A program made the position numbers and the translations under genes. From positions 23,405-87,404 of the forward strand of contig JAISHE010000065.1 of NCBI GenBank assembly GCA_031262745.1: a stretch of DNA of 64,000 bases. Reading direction: 5' to 3'. This DNA is from Culturomica sp. (GTDB taxonomy: Bacteria; Bacteroidota; Bacteroidia; Bacteroidales; Marinifilaceae). Positions 9,153-17,298 of this stretch are shown here, one piece after another. The notes under the pieces are model-generated. The model had not been told where the DNA came from. It saw nothing but the letters and a program-made list of their open reading frames with translations, and searched no databases. Numbering within the stretch: the first letter of the stretch is position 1; each line of letters starts with the position of its first letter.

Positions 9153-10095
9153 AGAAACAAGGGATAGTCATTTCGCAGCTCTTGCAAAACGCTATGCGTT
9201 GGATGCAAAAATGTTGAAATGTCGTGCTGCCGTGCATGTAGAAAATAAGAACGATATAGCTTTCTGGGGCACTGTTTTAAAACATTTCTATCCTAATTTG
9301 CGCTTCCATTTCATTTCCGCATCTCGCAACGAATATGGTCATGAAACAAGTGGAGTTACTCAGGCTTTGAAGTATTACAACTATCTTAATCCTGACTTTT
9401 TCATTTGCATTGATAGCGACTATCGTTACTTGATGCGTGAAAAAGGAATAAACCCCGGAAAATTTGTAATACAAACATATACCTACTCTTTTGAAAACCA
9501 TCTTTGTTATGCCGAAGGTTTGAATGAAATCTGCGAAAGAACAATCAAACATCCTAATACAATCTTTTCATTTAGCAAGTTCCTACGGGAATATTCCAAT
9601 ATACTGTATGATTTGTTTATTTGGCATTTATACTTTCTCCACAACAATCCTATGATGTTCACAAAATTGGACTTTAATCGCTACATCAATCTTCTATTTC
9701 GCAAAAGGAACTTTTCCATTTATGACAACGGTAAAGCAGCACTGGAAGAATTCCGCATAAGAATAAGCAAAAGAATTGCATACTTCAACCGCAAATATCC
9801 CAATGCCAATCTTGATTACGTGCGTAAAAAATATGCTCGTCTGGGACTGATTCCGTCGCAAACTTATCTTTTTGTGCGCGGTCATAACGTCTACGACATG
9901 GTGAGCCTTATTTGTCGTGAAGTGTGCCGCCATATCTTGAAAAAAGAGGAAAATCAACTAACAAGGTCGGAAATAACATCACTCTATAATTCTCATAGAT
10001 CTATTGATATACAACTATTAAAAAATCTCCACTTCGGAGAATATTTTGCAATCAGGAAAATAGAGTATGATCTTGCCGAAATATTGAATAAATAA
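9130..10095 (+). CDS. DUF4435 TOPRIM-like protein (putative AriB-like effector)
   Basis: The protein has 321 residues. Near the N-terminus, AAVHVENKNDIAFW (Glu38, Asp42) fits the first acidic motif of OLD-like TOPRIM nucleases. FFICIDSDYRYLM (Asp95, Asp97) fits the DxD motif. The remainder is alpha-helical and matches my memory of the DUF4435 family. It starts inside the preceding ATPase gene (23-base overlap), so the two are translationally coupled. In PARIS systems the DUF4435 subunit is the toxic nuclease released by the ATPase when an anti-restriction protein is sensed. Whether this pair does the same is not shown by sequence. It could instead be a housekeeping DNA-repair pair. It ends 90 bases before ruvB, which has its own promoter. 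Confidence 0.75.
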   Translation: MHNPQVDKETRDSHFAALAKRYALDAKMLKCRAAVHVENKNDIAFWGTVLKHFYPNLRFHFISASRNEYGHETSGVTQALKYYNYLNPDFFICIDSDYRYLMREKGINPGKFVIQTYTYSFENHLCYAEGLNEICERTIKHPNTIFSFSKFLREYSNILYDLFIWHLYFLHNNPMMFTKLDFNRYINLLFRKRNFSIYDNGKAALEEFRIRISKRIAYFNRKYPNANLDYVRKKYARLGLIPSQTYLFVRGHNVYDMVSLICREVCRHILKKEENQLTRSEITSLYNSHRSIDIQLLKNLHFGEYFAIRKIEYDLAEILNK

Positions 10096-10126
10096 TATTT
10101 GTTAACACTTTTTTTGTCCTAACTCC

Positions 10127-10157
10127 ATTGAGTTAAGATATTGTTTTAATACCTTTG
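10127..10157 (+). promoter_or_regulatory. Bacteroidota-type promoter of ruvB
   Basis: ATTG (10127-10130), a 19-base spacer and TACCTTTG (10150-10157) match the TTTG-N19-TAnnTTTG consensus. The ruvB ATG follows 28 bases later. Confidence 0.65.
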
Positions 10158-10185
10158 AAACCCTTTGAATTATAACTAAGCAATA

Positions 10186-11217
10186 ATGAGCGATTTTGAC
10201 ATCAGGGACGGACGTTTAAAAGACACGGAAAAAGAATTTGAAAGAGCTTTAAGACCACTGACTTTCAGCGATTTTCAAGGACAGAAAAAAATCACGGACA
10301 ATCTGAAAGTTTTTGTAAGTGCTGCCAAAATGCGCTCGGAATCCTTAGATCATGTGATATTGCATGGTCCTCCCGGATTAGGTAAAACGACTCTTTCCGT
10401 TATAATTGCAAACGAATTGGGGGTTGACATAAAGATTACTTCAGGTCCTGTTTTGGATAAACCCGGAGATTTGGCGGGTTTGCTTACTAATCTTAAAGAA
10501 AACGATGTGCTTTTTATTGATGAGATACATCGCCTAAGTCCGATTGTTGAAGAATATCTCTATTCTGCAATGGAAGATTACCGTATCGATATAATGCTTG
10601 ATAAAGGACCGGCAGCTCGCTCGGTGCAAATTCAAATCAGTCCATTCACTTTAATCGGTGCCACCACTCGTAGCGGATTACTCACTGCTCCTTTACGTGC
10701 ACGTTTCGGAATAAACTGCCATTTGGAATATTATGACGCCTCTATTCTAAACGGTATCATCAAACGTTCTGCCGATATTCTCGGAGTAAAAATCACGGAA
10801 CAAGCAACTGTTGAAATGGCTTCTCGAAGTCGTGGCACACCCAGAATTGCCAATTCACTACTTAGGAGAGTACGCGATTTTGCCATGGTAAAAGGTAACG
10901 GAGTTATCGACGAAGAAATAACTCGTTATGCTCTCGAAGCATTGAATATAGATAAATACGGTTTGGACGAAATGGACAACAAGATACTTCTCACGATTAT
11001 AGAGAAATTTAAAGGTGGTCCGGTTGGTCTGACAACTATTGCCACTGCCGTTGGTGAAGACCCCGGTACACTCGAAGAAGTGTATGAACCTTTCCTGATA
11101 AAAGAAGGATTTATAAAAAGAACTCCGCGTGGAAGAGAAGTAACCGAATTGGCATTTAAACATTTGGGTAAGGACTTAAAACAAATTCTTGATTGGCAAG
11201 AACCTACGTTATTTTAA
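10186..11217 (+). CDS. ruvB: Holliday junction branch-migration ATPase RuvB
   Basis: The 343-residue RuvB drives Holliday-junction branch migration with RuvA. The N-terminal [14 protein letters not shown] is followed by Walker A GPPGLGKT (about 61-68) and Walker B FIDEIH (Asp112, Glu113). Next come the sensor region [20 protein letters not shown] with the arginine finger, and the C-terminal winged helix [20 protein letters not shown]. Length and motif order are canonical. It is followed after 13 bases by the histidine kinase, so the kinase may be partly transcribed from the ruvB promoter. Confidence 0.98.
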   Translation: MSDFDIRDGRLKDTEKEFERALRPLTFSDFQGQKKITDNLKVFVSAAKMRSESLDHVILHGPPGLGKTTLSVIIANELGVDIKITSGPVLDKPGDLAGLLTNLKENDVLFIDEIHRLSPIVEEYLYSAMEDYRIDIMLDKGPAARSVQIQISPFTLIGATTRSGLLTAPLRARFGINCHLEYYDASILNGIIKRSADILGVKITEQATVEMASRSRGTPRIANSLLRRVRDFAMVKGNGVIDEEITRYALEALNIDKYGLDEMDNKILLTIIEKFKGGPVGLTTIATAVGEDPGTLEEVYEPFLIKEGFIKRTPRGREVTELAFKHLGKDLKQILDWQEPTLF

Positions 11218-11230
11218 TGTAGACAAAAAA

Positions 11231-12706
11231 ATGGACAGAAAAAGGATTATAATACTCGGCACAGTGCTCGGACTTGCTTTGATAGGTTTGATTGTGATAC
11301 AAACTAAGTATTTGCAAACAGCATTCAAATTGCGTAAAGCCCAGTTTGACTTTTCCGTAAACAGAACCTTTTCGGGAATCATAGCCAATTTGGAAGAAAA
11401 GGTGAAGGATGATAAATCGTTGAAATCATTACCTAAATCCTCAGGACATACCGTAGATACGGGAACCAAAAGAATTATCGATCTTATGGATTATGACGAA
11501 GCGGTAACGGCATCCGATTTAAAACCTTTTAAGGCAAATGAGAATGCCGATTTGAAACAATCTATTGCCCGCTACCGTCAATCACGTAAGAAATTGGTCG
11601 CCTCCGGTTTTTCTCCGTCTGAAAACACTTCACAGGAGATTTCGGTAGAGGAACTTTTAAAAGGTATCGACCTGCAAAAGATTGTGCGTAAGAATTTAAG
11701 GTATAATGCTATTTCCGACAATTTCGAGTACGCAGTGAAGGAGCATGATCGTTTTATAATAATGTCATCGGGATTTTTTAACGGTCAATCCGATTTTCAA
11801 TATAGTAAGCATTTCAGTTTCGGTAACGACCTTGTGAATGCCACTTTTTACCTTTTCTTTCCCGATAAGACTCATTCCACTACCGAATCATTGAAATTGC
11901 TGCTGCCGAATGCAATGATAACTCTTATTCTCATTTGCTGTTTCGTATTTTGTATAATGATGATTATAAGACAGAAGAAACTTTCTGAGATTAAGAATGA
12001 TTTCATCAACAATATGACGCACGAGTTTAAAACTCCTATTGCAACAATATCTTTGGCAGCACAAATGTTAAAAGAACCCGACGTTCAACAAATTCCTAAG
12101 TCTGTAGATCATATTGCAGGAATAGTGCATGATGAAAGTAATCGACTCACATTTCAAGTTGAAAAAGTTTTGCAAACAGCATTGTTCACGGAGTCGCGTA
12201 TGAAATTAAAATTAAAGAACCTTCATGTTAATGAGCTTATAGAAGGTCAGATTAACAAATTTCGTTTGCGTCTTGACAATCAAAACGGAGAGATTACGTC
12301 TCATTTGGAAGCTAAGAATGATGAAATCTATGCAGACGAAGTGCATATCACCAACATAATTTCAAATCTGATAGATAATGCTTTAAAATATTGTAAAAGA
12401 AATCCGGAGATTGCAATCTACACACGCAACCGCGGAGATGAGATTATAATTAGTGTTGTGGACAACGGAATCGGAATTGCTCCAAAGGATCAGAAATTGA
12501 TATTTGAGCGTTTTTATCGTGTTTCCACCGGTAACTTGCATGATGTAAAAGGCTTTGGCTTAGGACTTTCTTATGTAAAGAAAATAGTTGAAGTTCATCA
12601 GGGGAAAATCGAAGTGGAAAGTACTATTGATAAAGGTAGTCGCTTCGATGTGATATTACCGTTGGCAGGAAGAAAAATAAAAGTAAAGAAAACTTTATTT
12701 TTTTAA
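11231..12706 (+). CDS. rprX: Sensor histidine kinase, RprX-like
   Basis: The protein has 491 residues from the ATG at 11231. A longer frame begins at 11189 but would overlap ruvB and put non-membrane residues before the first membrane helix. Domains are TM1 (about 5-22), a periplasmic sensor of about 200 residues, TM2 (about 229-246), and a HisKA dimerisation region with NMTHEFKTPIATISLA (phospho-acceptor His264). The HATPase_c domain shows NLIDNALKYC, DNGIGIAPKDQ, ERFYRVS and GFGLGLSYVKK. The pair with the following OmpR-type regulator and the overall text fit the RprX/RprY system of Bacteroides, whose regulator binds genes of metabolism and stress. The signal sensed is unknown. 38 bases separate it from its regulator gene. 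Confidence 0.88.
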   Translation: MDRKRIIILGTVLGLALIGLIVIQTKYLQTAFKLRKAQFDFSVNRTFSGIIANLEEKVKDDKSLKSLPKSSGHTVDTGTKRIIDLMDYDEAVTASDLKPFKANENADLKQSIARYRQSRKKLVASGFSPSENTSQEISVEELLKGIDLQKIVRKNLRYNAISDNFEYAVKEHDRFIIMSSGFFNGQSDFQYSKHFSFGNDLVNATFYLFFPDKTHSTTESLKLLLPNAMITLILICCFVFCIMMIIRQKKLSEIKNDFINNMTHEFKTPIATISLAAQMLKEPDVQQIPKSVDHIAGIVHDESNRLTFQVEKVLQTALFTESRMKLKLKNLHVNELIEGQINKFRLRLDNQNGEITSHLEAKNDEIYADEVHITNIISNLIDNALKYCKRNPEIAIYTRNRGDEIIISVVDNGIGIAPKDQKLIFERFYRVSTGNLHDVKGFGLGLSYVKKIVEVHQGKIEVESTIDKGSRFDVILPLAGRKIKVKKTLFF

Positions 12707-12744
12707 TCACGTAAAACAGTGGAAATTAGTTAAAAGATATAATT

Positions 12745-13434
12745 ATGGAAGATAAAATTAAAATTTTACTTGCGGAAGACGACACCAATCTTGGGATGTT
12801 GCTTAATGAATATTTGAATGCTAAAGGTTTTCTATCAACTCTTTGTGAAGACGGAGAAATTGCTCTTGAAACTTTTTTAAACAAGCCTTTTGATCTTTGT
12901 ATTTTTGATGTAATGATGCCTAAAAAAGATGGCTTCACACTTGCAAAAGATGTACGTAAGATTAACAGTGAAATACCTATTATCTTTCTCACAGCAAAAA
13001 ACATGAAAGAAGACGTACTCGCCGGTTTCAAATTGGGTGCCGACGATTATATGACTAAGCCTTTTTCAATGGAAGAATTGATGTTGAGAATTGAAGCCGT
13101 TCTGCGTCGTTCCACAGGATTGAAGCCGGAAGATGAACAGGAAATTTATAAAATAGGTAAGCTCACATTTAATGCTAAGAAGCAAACTTTGTTTGACGGT
13201 GAGGAAGAAGAAAAATTGACAACTAAGGAATCCGAATTACTGCGTTTATTGTGTATAAACGTAAATAAAGTGCTTGAAAGGAACTATGCTTTGAAACATA
13301 TTTGGTCGGATGATAACTACTTTAATGCAAGAAGCATGGACGTTTACATTACGAAATTGCGTAAGATATTGAAAAAAGATCCGAGCGTGGCAATCATTAA
13401 TATTCACGGTAAGGGTTATAAATTGACACTTTGA
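12745..13434 (+). CDS. rprY: OmpR/PhoB-type response regulator, RprY-like
   Basis: The protein has 229 residues. The receiver domain (1-120) has the acidic pocket Glu11-Asp12-Asp13, the phospho-acceptor Asp55 in CIFDVMMPKKDGF, FLTAK for the conserved Thr, and Lys in DDYMTKPFSMEEL. The C-terminal winged helix (about 135-229) contains LTTKESELLRLL and RSMDVYITKLRKIL. It follows its cognate kinase and ends one base before rpiB, so kinase, regulator and rpiB form one transcript. Confidence 0.92.
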   Translation: MEDKIKILLAEDDTNLGMLLNEYLNAKGFLSTLCEDGEIALETFLNKPFDLCIFDVMMPKKDGFTLAKDVRKINSEIPIIFLTAKNMKEDVLAGFKLGADDYMTKPFSMEELMLRIEAVLRRSTGLKPEDEQEIYKIGKLTFNAKKQTLFDGEEEEKLTTKESELLRLLCINVNKVLERNYALKHIWSDDNYFNARSMDVYITKLRKILKKDPSVAIINIHGKGYKLTL

Positions 13435-13435
13435 T

Positions 13436-13867
13436 ATGAGAATAGCAATTGCATGTGATCATGCGGGATTTGAATACAAAGAACGGCTTGTGAAGCATCT
13501 GCTTGAACTCGGACATGATGTTCAGGATTTCGGCACTCACTCCGTTGCAAGCATGGATTATCCGGATACGGTTCATCCGATGGCTTTTGCCGTTGAAGCC
13601 GGTAAATTTGAAAGGGGTATAGTTGTTTGTGGTTCCGGCAACGGAGTTGCTATCACAGCCAATAAACATCAAGGTATTCGCTGTGCACTTTGTTGGCAAC
13701 CGGAAATAGCATCGCTGGCACGTCAGCATAATGATGCTAATGTGTGTTCTATTCCGGCGCGATTTATTGCTTACGAACAAGCTGAATATATAGTAGATAT
13801 ATTTCTATCTACATCTTTTGAAGGCGGTAGGCATGCGTTGAGGGTAGAAAAAATAGCCATAGCTTAA
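13436..13867 (+). CDS. rpiB: Ribose-5-phosphate isomerase B
   Basis: The 143-residue enzyme interconverts ribose-5-phosphate and ribulose-5-phosphate in the pentose phosphate pathway. MRIAIACDHAGFEYK gives the active-site Asp8-His9, and VVCGSGNGVAITANK carries the conserved Cys and phosphate loop. ARQHNDANVCSIPARFI follows, all canonical for RpiB/LacAB. The start codon is one base after the rprY stop, which makes translational coupling likely. Length is normal. Confidence 0.96.
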   Translation: MRIAIACDHAGFEYKERLVKHLLELGHDVQDFGTHSVASMDYPDTVHPMAFAVEAGKFERGIVVCGSGNGVAITANKHQGIRCALCWQPEIASLARQHNDANVCSIPARFIAYEQAEYIVDIFLSTSFEGGRHALRVEKIAIA

Positions 13868-14226
13868 AACATAGTCCTCTTCTAATAATTCACATTTTTT
13901 CATTCGAGATGAAATAAGTTGTATCCTTTAAAGATACGACGTGGGGTGTTTATATATCAAAAATGAGATACATACTGACCTCTGCAAAAGTTTTCTCACT
14001 TTATTCAAACTATTGGTCTAATTGTCAAAACATAGGAAGAGTCTGTCCCAAAAGGGCAGACTCTTGTTTGTATGTTTATACAGCGATTTTGCTCGAAAAT
14101 TTTTCGACAGACGGATTTTTTGAAAGGAAAAAAGAAAAAAACGTTAAAAAATTAAAGAAAATTCAATCTGAAATTGGGTTTGAAGAAAAAAGGAGGTAAA
14201 TTGTACGTATAATATAAGATACTTTT
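13868..14226. other. Non-coding stretch after rpiB, with one strong hairpin
   Basis: I see no supportable gene here. An open frame at 13963-14199 has no recognisable content. The main structure is a near-perfect hairpin at 14037-14065. Confidence 0.5.
14037..14065 (+). terminator. Hairpin, likely terminator of the ruvB-rprXY-rpiB transcript
   Basis: The arms 14037-14049 and 14054-14065 pair over 12 bp with one bulged T and an AAAA loop. Only a short T stretch (GTTTG) follows. Its distance of about 170 bases from rpiB and weak T-run lower confidence. Confidence 0.45.
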
Positions 14227-14358
14227 ATGACAACATCAAAACAATTCATCACATCATACGCACAAAGTCGTTTATCTTCTGCAATTGCCGGAACATCCGA
14301 TACGGGATTTTATCCTCTTTCAAACATAATTCAACCTTCTAAATGGCGAAAACAATGA
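14227..14358 (+). CDS. Possible small protein of 43 residues, unknown
   Basis: ATG at 14227 to TGA at 14356-14358, preceded by an AG-rich stretch (AAAAAAGGAGG at about 14187-14197, rather far upstream). The product is polar, rich in Ser/Thr/Gln, without signal peptide or membrane segment. I do not recognise it. It sits just before the second 21-bp repeat array and could equally be a decayed gene end. Confidence 0.2.
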   Translation: MTTSKQFITSYAQSRLSSAIAGTSDTGFYPLSNIIQPSKWRKQ

Positions 14359-14420
14359 TTAAAGATAGATTATTATACTTATTAAAATACTCCCATTGCT
14401 TAGTGAGCGGATGCGATAGC

Positions 14421-14697
14421 TCTGGAACCGGATTTTTAGGTTCTGAAATTGGATTTAGAAGTTCTGAAATCGGATTTAGAAGCTCCTGCGATGGATATGA
14501 TTGTTATAAAAATAGGTTTTTAAGCTATAAAACCGTTGGCATGGGTTATAAAATTGAATTTGTGGATTCCTATTCCGGATTTGTGGGTTCTGAAATTGGA
14601 TTTAGAAGCTCCGAAATCGGATTTAGAAGTTCTGAAAATAGATTTAGAAGCTCTGAATCCGGATTTAGGAACTTCGAAAATAGATTTAGGGAATATG
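14421..14697. repeat. Second 21-bp repeat array, degenerate, two blocks
   Basis: Block A (about 14421-14486) and block B (about 14565-14697) are built from units close to GTTCTGAAATCGGATTTAGA plus A. Block B is the more regular, with about six units. Between them lies a stretch of diverged units. Period and core (TCYGAAATCG) match the array at 718-949. An open frame of 136 codons spans the region only because the period is a multiple of three. I do not consider it a gene. Confidence 0.75.
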
Positions 14698-14771
14698 AAA
14701 TTGTTTGTTTAACACGCATAAAGAGTGGGCGTTATATAATTATATTTTATTAACTATTAAAATCATTTAAT

Positions 14772-15440
14772 ATGACTGGTTATAATTTTATTCCGGGCGC
14801 AGATGCCCAATTCGATCCTTGACAAAGCGTTTTATTAGACGCAGTTCAAAAAAGTGCGGAAATGTGGTCTATCCCGATTGATGCCTTAACGGCAACAACG
14901 GAACTTCAAACGAAGTGGGAAGCCGCATATTCCATTGTAACAGACCCGGCAACGAAGACATCTTCTGCCGTGCATTTAAAAAATGCTACACGCAAAGAAT
15001 ATGAAACGCAATTGCGCATGTTTATTAAATCCTACATCACTTACAATCCGAAAGTGAGTGATGAAGATAAGATAAACATGGGTTTGCCGGTTCATAAGAC
15101 GACGCGAACTCCTGTGCCCGTGCCTACGACTGTTCCGAATGTATCCGGAATAGACCGTAACGCTATCCGCCGTATCACTATTTCTTTCATCGATTCGGGC
15201 AGCGACCATCGTGCAAAACCCGCCGGTGTGCAAGGAGCAGTGATAAAATGGATCGTTAGCGACACGCCTCCCGTCGGCATTGATGTTTTCACAAACTCTT
15301 TGCTGGACACGAGGTCGCCTATAACGCTGGAATTCACCGACCAACAGCGTGGCAAAACCGTTTATTTCATACTCGCTTGGCAAAATACCAGAGGCGAAAT
15401 GGGAAACTTTGGTGAAATACAAAGCAGTATAGTGCCGTAA
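14772..15440 (+). pseudogene. Unknown protein gene interrupted by an in-frame TGA
   Basis: Starting at ATG 14772, a 223-codon frame runs to TAA at 15438-15440 with a single in-frame TGA at codon 17 (14820-14822). The reading frame on both sides is coherent: MTGYNFIPGADAQFDP before, then a helical stretch and a Pro/Val/Thr linker (RTPVPVPTTVP, about residues 112-122). A C-terminal domain of about 100 residues that looks like a beta-sandwich follows. I recall Bacteroidales proteins of this layout with Trp at the corresponding position, which a single TGG to TGA change would remove. Translation could restart at ATG 14862 (192 residues). Function unknown. The gene is followed by a terminator. Confidence 0.55.
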
Positions 15441-15470
15441 CATCTCTTGAACTTAATTTATAACTTAAAA

Positions 15471-15523
15471 TCTGTCGCCACCTTTTGGTCTGCCCACGCC
15501 AAGAAGTGGCGACAGAAAATTTA
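15471..15523 (+). terminator. Terminator-like hairpin after the interrupted gene
   Basis: A perfect 11-bp stem (15471-15481 with 15506-15516) has a loop that itself contains a small TTGG/CCAA hairpin. It is followed by AAATTT. It lies 30 bases after the stop codon at 15440. Confidence 0.55.
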
Positions 15524-15737
15524 TGCTTATCCCTCAATGAACATATATATGGTATGTCCTACATTAAACATGTCCGAATACAAGAGTGTTGTTGTAAATC
15601 ATTCCACAACCCATAGCTTGTGATACTGAGCAATCACACAACTGCGCTCGCCGGTGGCAAATAAAAACTTCAAGGTATTGAAGTAACCTGAAAATATTTT
15701 AGTAACATTGCATTTGTAAATTCAGAAAAACAAAAAA

Positions 15738-16412
15738 ATGAACAAACAACCTCTCAAAATATCAAATCTAATCACCCTTGCCAAGCAATTTTGCGAGCAG
15801 GAATCTCAAACACCCAACAGCGAACTGTTCGGTGTAACGGACGGCAAAGCTGTAGGCACATACATTGAGCATAAGTTTAAGGATTTTGTGCTTGAAAATT
15901 ATGATACGGGAATCGGCAGTTCGGCGAGCGGAATTGATTTGCCTGCGCCGGAAATCAATACGGACATAAAAGTTACTTCAATTGATAAACCGCAATCTTC
16001 GTGCCCGTTCAAAAATGCACAGCAAAAGATTTTCGGTTTGGGTTACAATTTGTTGGTTTTTGTGTATGACAAAAAAGACGATGAAAAAACAAAAACGGCG
16101 TTGCTCAATTTTGTAAGCTGCTCGTTTATTGAAAAAGAGCGTACTGCCGATTATCAAACAACAACAGCATTGTTGCAAATGATTGAAAATAATGCCAATG
16201 CAGAAGATATTTTTGCCTATTTGAACGACCGCAACATTCCCGCCGATGAAGTTACGCTGATGAATATGGCAGAACAAATTTTGCAAAATCCACCGAAAAT
16301 CGGTTATTTGACAATCTCAAATGCTTTGCAATGGCGGTTGCAGTATGGCAGAATTGTTGGGCTGAAAGAGGAAGTTGATGGGATTGAGAGTATTGTGGAT
16401 TATGTGAAATAA
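15738..16412 (+). CDS. Putative type II restriction endonuclease (PD-(D/E)xK type)
   Basis: The protein has 224 residues with no signal peptide or membrane segment. Candidate catalytic residues are Glu44 in GTYIEHKFKDF, Asp67 in ASGIDLPAPE, and Asp76-x-Lys78 in INTDIKVTS, a spacing that fits PD-(D/E)xK nucleases. The following PQSSCPFKNAQQKIFGLGY is a stretch I associate with restriction-enzyme annotations, but I cannot assign a recognition site. It is the first gene of a four-gene restriction-modification locus. Its base composition and codon use look richer in G+C than the next two genes and more like the methyltransferase at 18421, its probable partner. Confidence 0.6.
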   Translation: MNKQPLKISNLITLAKQFCEQESQTPNSELFGVTDGKAVGTYIEHKFKDFVLENYDTGIGSSASGIDLPAPEINTDIKVTSIDKPQSSCPFKNAQQKIFGLGYNLLVFVYDKKDDEKTKTALLNFVSCSFIEKERTADYQTTTALLQMIENNANAEDIFAYLNDRNIPADEVTLMNMAEQILQNPPKIGYLTISNALQWRLQYGRIVGLKEEVDGIESIVDYVK

Positions 16413-16426
16413 AAAAATGATATAAT

Positions 16427-17293
16427 ATGGAAAAGTTTGATTATCAAAATCATAAGATATTAAAGGGAGATGCGTTAGAGATTTTATCAACCGAAATATT
16501 AAACAATTCAGTTGATTTAATTTTTGTTGATCCGCCTTACAATATAGGCAAAAATTTTAACGGACATAAAGATAAATGGGCTACGGATGAAGATTATTTG
16601 AATTGGTGTTATAAATGGATTGATTTGTGTATCAATAAATTAAAGCCAAATGGGAGCATGTATATTATGACTTCCACACAATTTATGCCATTCTTTGATA
16701 TTTTTATTCGTAAAAGAATGTCAATACTTTCTAGATTGGTGTGGTATTATGACAGTTCAGGGGTGCAGGCAAAAAAATATTATGGTTCGATGTATGAACC
16801 TATTTTGTTTTGCGTTAAAAATCCAGATAATTACACCTTTAATGCAGATGATATTTTAGTTGAAGCAAAAACGGGAGCAAAAAGAAAACTGATTGATTAC
16901 AGAAAAAATCCTCCACAAGTTTATAATTCTAAAAAAGTTCCTGGGAATGTATGGGAATTTCCCCGTGTTCGCTATAGAATGGATGAATATGAAAATCACC
17001 CTACGCAAAAACCAATTGCACTTTTAGAACGCATAATTAAAGCAAGTTCTAATGTTGGTGATATTATATTAGATCCATTTTCAGGTACATTTACAACAAG
17101 TTATGTCGCCAAACAATTTGGAAGAAAATCTATTGGGATTGAATTACAAGAAGATTATGTAAAAATTGGATTAAGACGCTTACAATTAGCCAAAGAATAC
17201 AAAGGAGAAAAGTTGGAAAAAGAAATCCGCACTTTTGAAACAAATAAAATTCAGTTTCAAAATGCTACATTGTTTAACATATTTGAAATATAA
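16427..17293 (+). CDS. Adenine-specific DNA methyltransferase, YhdJ/ATGCAT type
   Basis: This 288-residue beta-class N6-adenine methyltransferase has catalytic DPPY (35-38) in the N-terminal half and the SAM-binding motif DPFSGTFTT (from 216) in the C-terminal half. Long stretches match my memory of E. coli YhdJ (M.EcoKII) and of ATGCAT methylases: YDSSGVQAKKYYGSMYEP, LVEAKTGAKRKLIDYRKNPP, KVPGNVWEFPRVRY and DEYENHPTQKP. The recognition site ATGCAT is therefore a reasonable prediction. The stop is 5 bases before the adjacent endonuclease gene. Both are markedly AT-rich compared with the genes on either side of the pair. Confidence 0.85.
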   Translation: MEKFDYQNHKILKGDALEILSTEILNNSVDLIFVDPPYNIGKNFNGHKDKWATDEDYLNWCYKWIDLCINKLKPNGSMYIMTSTQFMPFFDIFIRKRMSILSRLVWYYDSSGVQAKKYYGSMYEPILFCVKNPDNYTFNADDILVEAKTGAKRKLIDYRKNPPQVYNSKKVPGNVWEFPRVRYRMDEYENHPTQKPIALLERIIKASSNVGDIILDPFSGTFTTSYVAKQFGRKSIGIELQEDYVKIGLRRLQLAKEYKGEKLEKEIRTFETNKIQFQNATLFNIFEI

Positions 17294-17298
17294 GACTA

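Noticed and set aside
13963..14199. 78-codon plus-strand frame
   Set aside because: It runs through the hairpin at 14037-14065 and low-complexity Lys/Glu text, with no recognisable domain.
14772..15440. TGA read as tryptophan in this organism
   Set aside because: TGA ends clearly intact genes such as the DUF1015 gene (592), rprY (13434) and btuC (57143).
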